Of a DNA stretch of 27,209 nucleotides, positions 8,165 to 15,816 are shown one piece after another; the first letter of the stretch is position 1, and each line of letters starts with the position of its first letter. The stretch spans positions 1 to 27,209 of the forward strand of contig JBIQHP010000014.1 in assembly GCA_044508495.1 (NCBI GenBank), written 5' to 3'. The position numbers and the translations under genes were made by a program. A model generated the notes under the pieces. That model searched no databases, was not told where the DNA came from, and saw nothing but the letters and a program-made list of their open reading frames with translations. This stretch comes from Terrimesophilobacter sp044508495 (lineage in GTDB: Bacteria > Actinomycetota > Actinomycetes > Actinomycetales > Microbacteriaceae).

Positions 8165-9346
8165 ATCCTGCAGCCCATCTCGGCGGGAATCGTCGCCTCG
8201 ATCACCGGATTCGCCACCTCGTTCGCCCTTGTGATCGCGGGTCTGCAGGCGGTCGGCGCGACGGATGCCCAGGCGGCATCCGGGCTCCTCGCCCTGTGCC
8301 TGGTGACCGGACTCAGCTCGATCGCCCTCGCCTGGTACTTCCGAATGCCCATCTCGACGGCGTGGTCGACGCCCGGTGCCGCGCTTCTCGTCGCGGCGGG
8401 GCAGAACCACGCGAACTTCGCCGGCGCGGTCGGGGCCTTCATCGTGTGCGGCGCGCTCATCGTGCTCTGCGGGCTGTGGCCCGCGCTCGGCAGGCTCATG
8501 ACCCGGATACCGAAGCCGATCGCGAGCGCGATGCTCGCCGGCATCCTGTTCCCGATCTGCCTCGCGCCCGTGACGGCCGTGATCGACTTCCCGCTGCTCG
8601 CTCTGCCCATCGTGCTCGCCTGGCTCGTGATGTTCCGGCTCGCGCCCCGATGGGCGGTTCCCGCGGCGATGCTCGTCGCGGCGGTAGTCATCGCGGTCTC
8701 GGCGGGTGGCGACTGGCTGCAGAGGGCGGAGCTCGCGCCGCAGCTGACCTTCGTCCCGCCGGTCTTCGATCCCGTCGTCATCGTGAGCCTCGGGCTCCCG
8801 CTCTTCATCGTCACGATGGCCGGCCAGAACGTACCGGGATTCGTCGTCATGTCGACGTTCGGCTATGAGACCCCTGCGCGCCCGGTTCTCGTCGGCACCG
8901 GTGTCGGCTCGGCGGCAGCGGCCGTCTTCGGCGGCCACGCCATCAACCTCGCGGCCATCACCGCGGCGATCATGGCGAGCCCGGAGGCGCATCCGGACAA
9001 GTCGAAGCGCTGGATCGCGACGGCGTCCGCCGGCGTCGTCTACCTGTTCCTCGGCCTCGGAGCGGGAGTGGCGACGGCGCTCGTCGCGGCCTCCCCGCCC
9101 ATCCTCATCATCGCCGTTGCCGGCCTCGCCGTGCTCGGCGCGCTCGTGACCTCGATCACCGGCGCCCTCGAGCACCCGCCGCACCGCATCACGGCCATCG
9201 CGACCTTTCTCGTGACGGCATCCGGTCTCACGATCGCCGGCATCGGCTCCGCGTTCTGGGGTCTGCTCACGGGTGCGCTCTTCATGGCCTGGCTCGGCTG
9301 GGGTCGGCGGAAGCAGAAGGTCGTCGAGCCCTCATCCGATGGGTGA
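8165..9346 (+). CDS. BenE-family transporter (benzoate/H+ symporter-like), non-canonical start
   Basis: A hydrophobic transporter with about 10-12 membrane segments. It matches the BenE family in GLQAVGATDAQAASGL near the N-terminus, ISTAWSTPGAALLV, and the QNVPGFVVM region. The first ordinary start codon in frame is GTG 8231. However, the conserved N-terminus (QPISAGIVASITGF) is encoded upstream of it, after an in-frame TAG at 8159-8161. GAGAAGGA (8147-8154) precedes ATC 8165 and CTG 8168, so a rare ATC or CTG start is proposed here, giving about 393 aa, a normal family length. A one-base sequencing error is the simple alternative. It lies 42 bases after the GH31 gene. The family is linked to aromatic acids, not sugars, and its role here is unknown. 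Confidence 0.8.
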   Translation: MLQPISAGIVASITGFATSFALVIAGLQAVGATDAQAASGLLALCLVTGLSSIALAWYFRMPISTAWSTPGAALLVAAGQNHANFAGAVGAFIVCGALIVLCGLWPALGRLMTRIPKPIASAMLAGILFPICLAPVTAVIDFPLLALPIVLAWLVMFRLAPRWAVPAAMLVAAVVIAVSAGGDWLQRAELAPQLTFVPPVFDPVVIVSLGLPLFIVTMAGQNVPGFVVMSTFGYETPARPVLVGTGVGSAAAAVFGGHAINLAAITAAIMASPEAHPDKSKRWIATASAGVVYLFLGLGAGVATALVAASPPILIIAVAGLAVLGALVTSITGALEHPPHRITAIATFLVTASGLTIAGIGSAFWGLLTGALFMAWLGWGRRKQKVVEPSSDG

Positions 9347-9363
9347 TACCAGAATGGTATGCT
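9346..9363 (+). promoter_or_regulatory. Leaderless promoter and palindromic operator of the RHH/Doc module
   Basis: A perfect palindrome, ATACCA-GAA-TGGTAT (9346-9360), overlaps the -10 element TATGCT (9358-9363). Six bases later comes ATG 9370, the spacing expected for a leaderless transcript. Ribbon-helix-helix antitoxins usually repress their own promoter through such palindromes, so this is the likely autoregulatory site. It begins inside the benE stop codon. Confidence 0.7.
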
Positions 9364-9369
9364 CTTCAC

Positions 9370-9576
9370 ATGGCCATGACAGTGCGGTTCTCTCCAGAAC
9401 TCGACGAGCAGCTCCAGAAGATCGCGGATGCCCGGCATACTTCCAAGCACGCACTGGTTCTGCAGGCTGTGGAGGTCCTCGTGGAGACGACAACCAAGAC
9501 CGATCAGGTCATGGCGAGTGTGGAGCGAACCCTGATCCGGGACGCTGAGCTCCTGGCTCGCCTCGAAGACGCGTGA
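9370..9576 (+). CDS. Ribbon-helix-helix (CopG-type) antitoxin
   Basis: A 68-aa protein beginning MAMTVRFSPELDEQLQKIAD. This is the beta strand plus helix A of a ribbon-helix-helix domain, followed by TSKHALVLQAVEVLVE as helix B. The C-terminal 25 residues would bind the toxin. The start is ATG 9370, placed by the -10 element six bases upstream; an upstream GTG at 9343 lies inside the operator and is rejected. The stop overlaps the toxin start (GTGA), as in most type II toxin-antitoxin operons. A second ATG at 9376 is an alternative start. Confidence 0.85.
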   Translation: MAMTVRFSPELDEQLQKIADARHTSKHALVLQAVEVLVETTTKTDQVMASVERTLIRDAELLARLEDA

Positions 9577-9953
9577 CGCTCTATCTCGAGCCCGAGCAGG
9601 GACTCGCGGTTGTAGTGCGGCTGGGCCTGCACGTCAGAGACGAGGGGCTCTTCTCCTCTGCGTTGGCGCGCCCCGCGGCAAGCGCTTTCGGGCGAGACGC
9701 CTATGACGGTCTCGAGCTCAAGGCGGCGGCATTGATGAGTTCGCTCGCCCGGAATCACGCCCTCTTCGATGGCAATAAGAGGACCGCCTGGGTGCTCACG
9801 GTGGCCTTCCTCAACATCAACGGCTGGGATCTCGAGCTGAGCCAGGACGAGAAGTACGAGCTCGTGCTCGCCGTCGCGACAGGCGCGATGGAGCTCGATG
9901 AGCTCGCGGCGACCTTCGCCCGGCGGCTCGTCGAATTGCCTCTTGACGGCTGA
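9573..9953 (+). CDS. doc: Doc/Fic-family toxin
   Basis: A 126-aa protein of the death-on-curing branch of Fic proteins, with the active-site motif HALFDGNKR at residues 62-70. Phage P1 Doc phosphorylates and inactivates elongation factor Tu; the same activity is likely but not shown here. The length equals that of P1 Doc and the motif is complete, so the toxin looks intact. It starts at GTG 9573, overlapping the antitoxin stop, and pairs with a ribbon-helix-helix antitoxin where P1 has Phd. The promoter of the next ROK gene lies within its last codons. Confidence 0.9.
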   Translation: MTLYLEPEQGLAVVVRLGLHVRDEGLFSSALARPAASAFGRDAYDGLELKAAALMSSLARNHALFDGNKRTAWVLTVAFLNINGWDLELSQDEKYELVLAVATGAMELDELAATFARRLVELPLDG

Positions 9954-9996
9954 AGCTTGTTAGTTCTACCCTTTGTATAGATTTTTACAAAGGAGG
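9943..9996 (+). promoter_or_regulatory. Promoter and putative operators of cassette B
   Basis: TTGACG (9943-9948), inside the doc 3' end, and TACCCT (9967-9972) are 18 bp apart, the same spacing as at the first ROK gene. TTAGTTCTA (9960-9968) overlaps the -10. An additional inverted repeat, CTTTGTA (9971-9977) / TACAAAG (9986-9992), runs into the ribosome binding site AAGGAGG (9990-9996). A bound repressor or mRNA hairpin there could block translation as well as transcription. Confidence 0.6.
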
Positions 9997-10001
9997 CAAC
10001 A

Positions 10002-11210
10002 ATGTTGCTGCGCTCGAACATCCGGACTGACGTCAACCGCTCGGCGGTCCTCGCCCAGCTCGGTGCGAACGGTCCGCAATCCAGGGCGCAGCTCGCCCGC
10101 ACGCTCGCGATCTCGCCCGCGCTCATGTCCCAGGTCACCCGTCAGCTCATCTCGGACGGCCTCCTCGTCGAGCTCGACCACACGCCATCCCAGGGAGGGC
10201 GCCCCGCTCGCCTCCTCGGGCTCAACGCGAGCGCCGGCCACGCGGTCGGGGTCAAGCTCGGCCGCGAGCACGCCACCTTCGTCGAGCTCGCGATCGACTC
10301 GACTCTCGTCCGGTTCGCGAGCGAGCCTCTTCGGCCCGAGTCGGCGACCTACCTTCAGGACTTCATCGAGAAGCTCTCGCGGTTCGTGGAAGGCACGGAT
10401 GGACTGCTCCTGGGGATCGGCGTCGGCGTCGCCGGGAGCGTCGATGAGCAGGGCAACGGCGTCGTCGACTCCCGCCAGCTGAGGATGCAGCAGGTGCCGG
10501 TCGGGGCCACGCTCCACCGCGAGACAGGCCTGCCCGTCATCGTCGAGAACGATGTGAGCGCCCTCGCGGTCGCCGAGCGGCTGTACGGCCTGGGCCGCCA
10601 GTACGAGAGCTTCCTCGTCGTCACGGTCGGGGCGGAGGTGGGCGCCGGCCTCATGCTCGGCGGCATGCTCTACCGCGGCAGGACGGGCAGCGCGGGCGAT
10701 GTCGGCCACTTTCCCGTCCAGGAGGACGGTCCCCTCTGCAGCTGCGGCAACCACGGATGCCTCCAGGCTCTCGTCGGCCAGGACGCCCTCGTCAGGATTG
10801 CTCGCGAGCGCGGCGTGATCCCCGAGCTCGGGACGATCACGGCCCTCGGCGCCGCGGCCGACGCCGGCGACGAGGCGGCCCAGGCCGTCTTCAGCGAAGC
10901 GGGTCACATCCTCGGCCGCGCCGTCGCCGCGCTCGCCCAGACGCTCGACCCCGAGATCGTGATCGTTCTCGGCGAGGCGACCGCATCCTGGTCGCACTGG
11001 TCGTTCGGCTTCGAGCCGGCGTTCCGGTCCGGGCTCGTCCCCGGCCAGCGCGGGATGCCCGTCGCCGTCGAGACCTGGCAGGAACTCAGCTGGGCGCAGG
11101 GCGCCGCCGCACTCGTCTTCGCGACCCCCTTCGACTCCGACGGCATCGCGGGCGATCAGGGGCGGCTCATCCGGGAGCGCCTGTTCACCCAATCGGCCAA
11201 TCAGCACTGA
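10002..11210 (+). CDS. ROK-family transcriptional repressor (cassette B)
   Basis: A 402-aa paralogue of the 318-1556 regulator. By eye about three quarters of the DNA-binding domain (residues 8-74) is identical, including RTDVNRSA, SPALM and PSQGGRPAR, and the C-termini share AGDQGRL(I/V)RERL. The zinc site is retained: H236, C246, C248, C253. It differs in that END (182-184) keeps the Asp lost in the first copy, while GTGVGAG has become GAEVGAG and GCLEA has become GCLQA. It is unlikely to be an active kinase. The start is ATG 10002 behind a strong AAGGAGG. It heads the second transport operon and probably senses a related sugar. Confidence 0.92.
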   Translation: MLLRSNIRTDVNRSAVLAQLGANGPQSRAQLARTLAISPALMSQVTRQLISDGLLVELDHTPSQGGRPARLLGLNASAGHAVGVKLGREHATFVELAIDSTLVRFASEPLRPESATYLQDFIEKLSRFVEGTDGLLLGIGVGVAGSVDEQGNGVVDSRQLRMQQVPVGATLHRETGLPVIVENDVSALAVAERLYGLGRQYESFLVVTVGAEVGAGLMLGGMLYRGRTGSAGDVGHFPVQEDGPLCSCGNHGCLQALVGQDALVRIARERGVIPELGTITALGAAADAGDEAAQAVFSEAGHILGRAVAALAQTLDPEIVIVLGEATASWSHWSFGFEPAFRSGLVPGQRGMPVAVETWQELSWAQGAAALVFATPFDSDGIAGDQGRLIRERLFTQSANQH

Positions 11211-11261
11211 CTCCGCGATTCCGCAGCAGCATCACGACAGCACAGCCCGAACACCAGGAAC

Positions 11262-11298
11262 TCCGGCACCGCGGGCCGGACCGCGCACCGCGAGGTGC
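11262..11298 (+). other. Two small hairpins between ROK gene and binding-protein gene
   Basis: In the 113-base gap, TCCGGC (11262-11267) pairs with GCCGGA (11275-11280), and GCACC (11285-11289) pairs with GGTGC (11294-11298). No T tract follows. They may be mRNA processing or stabilising structures that let the binding protein exceed the repressor in amount. No clear internal promoter was recognised here. Confidence 0.4.
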
Positions 11299-11323
11299 AA
11301 CCGACACTCATCAAGGGAGAGCA

Positions 11324-12577
11324 ATGAAGAAGAGATATCTGGGGATGGTAGCCATTGCTGCCACCGTCCTCGCAGCAACGACCGCGTGTTCGCAATCCTC
11401 GAACGCGCCGACGGGAGACCAGACGATCAGCTTCTGGCACTCCTTCAACTCGGATTCCCAGGAGGTGAAGACTCTCGAGACGGTACTCATCCCGGCCTTC
11501 GAGAAGGCGAATCCGGGCATCACCGTCAAGTCCGTGTCCGTGCCCTACGAGGACCTCCATCAGAAGCTCGTGACCGCCGTCGCGGGAGGGCAGCTCCCGG
11601 ATGTCGTGCGTTCCGACATCATCTGGGTTCCGGAACTCGCCAACCTCGGTGTGCTCGAGCCGCTCGACACCCTCATGCCGGACTTCGACGCGCTCTCTGC
11701 CGCGGTCTACCCCGGTCCGCTCGCGACGAACAAGTGGAAGGACCACTACTACGGCCTCCCGCTCGACACCAACACGCGAGTGCTCCTCTCGGACGCGGAC
11801 CTGTTCGCCTCTGCCGGGGTCGAGGTTCCGGTGACGCAGCAGGATGTCGTCGACGCGGCTCCGGCCATCAGGGCGAAGGGCGCTGCGGTCTTCGCCGACA
11901 ACGATCTCTCGGGTTGGAACGTCCTGCCCTGGATCTGGTCGGCGGGCGGCGACATCACCGACCCGAGCGTCACGAAGGCCAGCGGCTACCTCAACAGTCC
12001 GGAATCCCTCTCGGCGATCGAGCTCCTGTACAAGCTGTACAAGTCGGGCGACATCCCGTCGATCCTCGTGCAGGGGGGCAAGGACGGCACCGAGGATGGT
12101 CTGGCGACCGGGGCCTACGCGAGCGTCATGAACGGCCCGTGGGACTACCCGATCATCGCCGGCAGCTACCCGGACTTCACGATTCACGCATCTCAGGTTC
12201 CGAGCGGCGCGGGCGGCAGCATCAGCGTCGTCGGCGGCGAGGATGTCGTCGTGACGAAGTCGTCCGAGCACAAGGATGCCGCCGCGAAGTTCGTGAGCTA
12301 CCTGCTGTCACCGGATGCCCAGCGCGCGATGGCCGAGATCGGGCAGATGTCGGTCCTGGCCGAGCTCGGACCCGAGATGACGAGCATCCAGCCCTACTAC
12401 GCGGAGTTCGTCAAGCAGCTCGCCACCGCGAAGCCGCGGCCGGCGACCCCGGCCTGGCCGGAGGTCGACCAGGCGCTCAAGACCGGGCTCCAGGACGCCT
12501 TCGTCAACGGCAAGGATCTCAAGACGACGCTCGACGAGCTCGCCGCCCAGATCGACGGCATCCTGGCGAAGTACTGA
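11324..12577 (+). CDS. Sugar-binding lipoprotein of an ABC importer (cassette B)
   Basis: A 417-aa family-1 solute-binding protein. The signal peptide is MKKRYLGMVAIAATVLAATTAC with the lipobox cysteine at residue 22. The mature part begins with the usual TISFWHSFNSDSQEVKTLE and shows VRSDIIWVPELANLGVLEPLD and GDIPSILVQGGKDGTEDGLATG. The open frame extends upstream, but ATG 11324 is selected by the signal peptide and by AAGGGAGA 3 bases upstream. It is only distantly similar to the cassette A binding protein, so the two importers probably prefer different sugars. It lies before its permeases, the reverse of cassette A. Confidence 0.93.
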   Translation: MKKRYLGMVAIAATVLAATTACSQSSNAPTGDQTISFWHSFNSDSQEVKTLETVLIPAFEKANPGITVKSVSVPYEDLHQKLVTAVAGGQLPDVVRSDIIWVPELANLGVLEPLDTLMPDFDALSAAVYPGPLATNKWKDHYYGLPLDTNTRVLLSDADLFASAGVEVPVTQQDVVDAAPAIRAKGAAVFADNDLSGWNVLPWIWSAGGDITDPSVTKASGYLNSPESLSAIELLYKLYKSGDIPSILVQGGKDGTEDGLATGAYASVMNGPWDYPIIAGSYPDFTIHASQVPSGAGGSISVVGGEDVVVTKSSEHKDAAAKFVSYLLSPDAQRAMAEIGQMSVLAELGPEMTSIQPYYAEFVKQLATAKPRPATPAWPEVDQALKTGLQDAFVNGKDLKTTLDELAAQIDGILAKY

Positions 12578-12587
12578 GGCGGCATCC

Positions 12588-13553
12588 ATGATGCCCGCCC
12601 GTTCCGGCGCCATCCTGCCGGAGCGGCCGGTATCCATCGCCGGCCGGAAGCCAGCACGCGCTTCCGGCCGGCGGTGGCGGTCACCGGCCTACGCGTTCCT
12701 GCTCCCGGGGATGGCGGTGTTCACTCTCGTCATGGTCTACCCGACGGTGCAGGCCTTCGTCATCAGCCTGTTCCACTGGAGCGTGGTCCCGGGCGGTGTG
12801 AGCGAGTGGATCGGCCTGGGCAACTACCTCGAGGCGCTCGGCGACCCGGTCTTCTGGCGTTCGCTCGAGAACGGCGGGATCTACATGATCGCCACCGTGC
12901 CGCTGCAAATCGCCCTGGGGCTCGCGAGCGCGGTCGCACTCGACGCGCGGTTCCGCGGCAGGGCGCTCTTCCGCACCCTCATCTACATCCCGGTCATCTC
13001 GAGCTGGGTCGTCGTCTCGCTGCTGTTCCGGTATCTGTTCGGGACCGATTCCGGCGCGGTCAACTTCCTCCTGACCGACGTGACCCAACTGTCGGCGACC
13101 CAGATCGACTGGTTCGGCAACCGCTGGACCGCGCTGTTCGCGATCTGCGTGCTCGGCCTCTGGAAGGGGGTCGGCTGGGCGATGCTCATCTTCCTCGCCG
13201 CTCTTCAGGCCGTGCCCGTCGAGCTCCGGGAGGCGGCTGCGATGGACGGCGCGGATGCCTGGCGCAGATTCCTCAACGTGACGTTGCCCTCCATCCGGCG
13301 CACGGTGGGATTCGTGACGATCCTCCTCATCATCGGCGGCTTCAACGTCTTCATCTCGGTCAAGCTCATGACGGACGGCGGTCCGGCCGATCAGACCCAG
13401 GTGCCTCTCACCTACCTCTACCGACAGGCGTTCAACTTCCTCGACTTCGGTTACGGGTCGGCAATGGCCTTCATGCTCACCGCCCTCGTCTTCGCCCTGT
13501 CTCTCGGACAGCTATGGCTCACCTCGCGCCGAGACAGCGAGGGGCCGGCATGA
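12588..13553 (+). CDS. ABC sugar transporter permease, MalF/UgpA type (cassette B)
   Basis: A 321-aa permease with a basic N-terminus to about residue 32 and then about six membrane segments starting at YAFLLPGMAVFTLVMV (35-50). The EAA loop is at about 212-235 (ELREAAAMDGADAWRRF then VTLPSIRRT). GAGGCGG lies about 5 bases upstream of ATG 12588; ATG 12591 is an equally plausible start. It lies 10 bases after the binding-protein gene, and its stop overlaps the next permease start (ATGA). Confidence 0.92.
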   Translation: MMPARSGAILPERPVSIAGRKPARASGRRWRSPAYAFLLPGMAVFTLVMVYPTVQAFVISLFHWSVVPGGVSEWIGLGNYLEALGDPVFWRSLENGGIYMIATVPLQIALGLASAVALDARFRGRALFRTLIYIPVISSWVVVSLLFRYLFGTDSGAVNFLLTDVTQLSATQIDWFGNRWTALFAICVLGLWKGVGWAMLIFLAALQAVPVELREAAAMDGADAWRRFLNVTLPSIRRTVGFVTILLIIGGFNVFISVKLMTDGGPADQTQVPLTYLYRQAFNFLDFGYGSAMAFMLTALVFALSLGQLWLTSRRDSEGPA

Positions 13554-14392
13554 TCGGCTTACGCATGAAGCACCGGGTGAGCATGGCGGTGCGCTATCTC
13601 GTGCTGTCCGCAGTGTCGGTCGTGACGATAGCCCCGCTCGTGTACATGGTCCTGATCTCCTTCAAGGAGAACGCCTTCATCATCTCGAACCCCGCCGATG
13701 CGCTGACCGGCCGGCACACGCTCGCCAACTATGCCGAGGTGTGGGACACGAGCCACATGTCGGTCTACTTCGTCAACTCGGTCGTCGTCGCGGTCGCCAC
13801 GACGGCGCTCACGGTCTTCCTCGGCTCGATGATGGCCTACGCCTTCGCCCGGTTCGATTTCCCAGGGCGCCGCCTGCTCATGGGGCTCGTGCTCATCGAG
13901 CTCATGGTGCCGGCGATCATGATCCTGATCCCGCAGTTCCTGCTCGCCAGGGACCTTCACGTGCTCGACTCCCTCCTCGGGCTCGTGCTCTTCTATGTCG
14001 GGGCCAACCTCGCCTTCAACACCTTCCTCATGGTCGGGTTCTTCCGGGGGATACCGACCGAGCTCGATGACGCCATGCGCGTCGATGGGGCCGGGGCGTG
14101 GCGCCGGTACTGGCAGCTCATCCTTCCGCTCTCCCGGCCGGCCCTTGCGACCGCAGCGATCTTCTCGTTCCTCGGATCCTGGGATGAGTACGTCTGGGCC
14201 CTCACGATCATCAACGACCCGGCGCACCGCACGCTGCCGATCGGGATAGCCCTGTTCAGCGGCGCCCACGCGACCGACTGGGGGCTCACCTTCGCGGCAT
14301 CCGTCATCGCCCTGGTCCCCGTGCTCGTGATCTTCCTCGTCTTCCAGCGTCAGTTCGTCAGCGGCATAGTCTCGGGGGCACTCAAATCGTGA
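13550..14392 (+). CDS. ABC sugar transporter permease, MalG type (cassette B)
   Basis: A 280-aa permease with a first membrane segment at about 15-36 and an EAA loop near residues 172-197 (ELDDAMRVDGAGAWRRY then LILPLSRPAL). The usual EAA sequence is D-D-A here. The C-terminus, FQRQFVSGIVSGALKS, is of the MalG type. The frame is open well upstream, but ATG 13550 overlaps the previous stop and gives a normal length; ATG 13565 is an alternative. The stop overlaps the GTG start of the GH13 gene, so the enzyme is translationally coupled to the transporter. Confidence 0.92.
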   Translation: MIGLRMKHRVSMAVRYLVLSAVSVVTIAPLVYMVLISFKENAFIISNPADALTGRHTLANYAEVWDTSHMSVYFVNSVVVAVATTALTVFLGSMMAYAFARFDFPGRRLLMGLVLIELMVPAIMILIPQFLLARDLHVLDSLLGLVLFYVGANLAFNTFLMVGFFRGIPTELDDAMRVDGAGAWRRYWQLILPLSRPALATAAIFSFLGSWDEYVWALTIINDPAHRTLPIGIALFSGAHATDWGLTFAASVIALVPVLVIFLVFQRQFVSGIVSGALKS

Positions 14393-15804
14393 CACGACAA
14401 CGGAGTACAGCGGCGGCGGTTCCGATCGGGGCGGAGGATGCTCCGGCAGCGCCCTCCTGGCTCGAGGACGCGGTCTTCTACCAGGTCTTTCCGGACCGCT
14501 TCGCCAACGCGGACCCCTCGATCGATCCAGAGGGAGTCGAGCCGTGGGGAACTGCGCCGACGAGGGGCAACTTCCTCGGGGGCGACCTCGCCGGCATCCA
14601 GAGCCGCCTCGACCACATCCAGGAGCTCGGTGCCAACGCGCTCTATCTCACGCCGATCTTCGAAGCCGACACCAATCACCGCTACGACACTGCGGACTAC
14701 GGCAGGATCGACCATCGTCTCGGCGATCTCGAGTCGTTCCGCGCCCTCCTTAGTGCCGCACACGGCCGGGGCATGCGCGTCGTGCTGGATGCGGTCTTCA
14801 ACCACTGCGGCGAGGGGCACTGGGCGTTCCGCCACGTCCGCGCCCTCGGGAGCAGCTCGCCGTATGCCGGCTGGTTCACGATCGACGAGTTCCCGGTGGT
14901 TCGGGATCCCGAGCCCAACTACGCGACCTGCATGGGCTGCAAATACCTGCCCCAGTTCAACCACGCCAACCCCGAGGTGCGCGACTACCTCTTCGGCATC
15001 ACTCGCCAATGGCTCGCCGAGGGCATCGACGGATGGAGGCTCGACGTGCCGTTCCTCATCGAGAAGGGCTTCTGGCGGGAGTTCCGCTCGATCGTCAAGG
15101 GAACGGATCCCGAGCTCTACATCGTCGCCGAGCTCTGGGAGACGGCCACCGACTGGCTCCAGGGCGACCTGGCCGACGGGGCGATGAACTACCCGCTACG
15201 GGATCTTATCGCCGGCTATGCGGGCGGCACGATCTCCGCCGGCGACTTCGCGAAGCGGCACGGGGCCCTCCGGCTCGCGACCCCGGACTGGGCGGCGCCG
15301 GGCATGCTCAACCTTCTGGGCAGCCACGACACCGAGCGGATCCGCACGCGGCTGGGAGGGGACCGCGATCTCGTGCGCATCGCCGTCGCCCTGCAGCTGA
15401 CCTCGCCGGGCGCTCCGATGATCTACTACGGAGACGAGATCGGGCTCGAAGGCGGCAACGATCCCGGATGTCGTGCATCGATGCCCTGGGACGTCGCGCA
15501 GTGGGATCGCGAGCTCCTCGAGTGGCATAGAACCCTGCTGCGCCTCCGCCGCGAGCATCGCGCCCTGAGAGGACTGGACGACCGGGTCGTCCACGCGAAC
15601 GGAGGGCTCGTCGTCCGCCGGCGAACGGCCGAGGACGAGACGCTCTACCTCGTCGTGAACCGCGACGCCCGCGCGGCCGACCTGGAGCCGTGGATCGTCG
15701 CGGGCGCCCGCCATGATCTCCTGAGCGACCGGCCGCAGGCCGAGAGCCTGACGGGCGCGATCGTCGTGCCGCCCTTCGGGGTCATGATCCTGGCGCGAGG
15801 ATGA
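14389..15804 (+). CDS. GH13 alpha-amylase-family enzyme (neopullulanase/alpha-glucosidase-like)
   Basis: A 471-aa retaining GH13 enzyme. The conserved regions are complete: DAVFNHCGEGH (134-144), GWRLDVPF with nucleophile D219, AELWE with acid/base E248, and GSHDTER with the third acid D314. MGCKYLPQFNHANPEVRDY and the overall order resemble cyclomaltodextrinase/neopullulanase enzymes (GH13_20). However, the N-terminal carbohydrate-binding domain of that group is missing: only about 25 residues precede AVFYQVFPDRF. There is no signal peptide, so it acts in the cytoplasm on imported maltodextrin-like or isomalto-type sugars. It starts at GTG 14389 overlapping the permease stop. It ends 12 bases before the convergent peptidase gene, with no clear terminator between. 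Confidence 0.9.
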   Translation: MTRQRSTAAAVPIGAEDAPAAPSWLEDAVFYQVFPDRFANADPSIDPEGVEPWGTAPTRGNFLGGDLAGIQSRLDHIQELGANALYLTPIFEADTNHRYDTADYGRIDHRLGDLESFRALLSAAHGRGMRVVLDAVFNHCGEGHWAFRHVRALGSSSPYAGWFTIDEFPVVRDPEPNYATCMGCKYLPQFNHANPEVRDYLFGITRQWLAEGIDGWRLDVPFLIEKGFWREFRSIVKGTDPELYIVAELWETATDWLQGDLADGAMNYPLRDLIAGYAGGTISAGDFAKRHGALRLATPDWAAPGMLNLLGSHDTERIRTRLGGDRDLVRIAVALQLTSPGAPMIYYGDEIGLEGGNDPGCRASMPWDVAQWDRELLEWHRTLLRLRREHRALRGLDDRVVHANGGLVVRRRTAEDETLYLVVNRDARAADLEPWIVAGARHDLLSDRPQAESLTGAIVVPPFGVMILARG

Positions 15805-15816
15805 TCCCCGCCTTCG

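Noticed and set aside
5702..9184. Very long minus-strand open frame opposite GH15, GH31 and benE
   Set aside because: It spans three well-supported plus-strand genes, has no recognisable domain, and is a GC3 shadow.
9346..9953. Toxin-antitoxin genes as part of a prophage or integrated plasmid
   Set aside because: No integrase, phage genes or attachment repeats are visible around either module.
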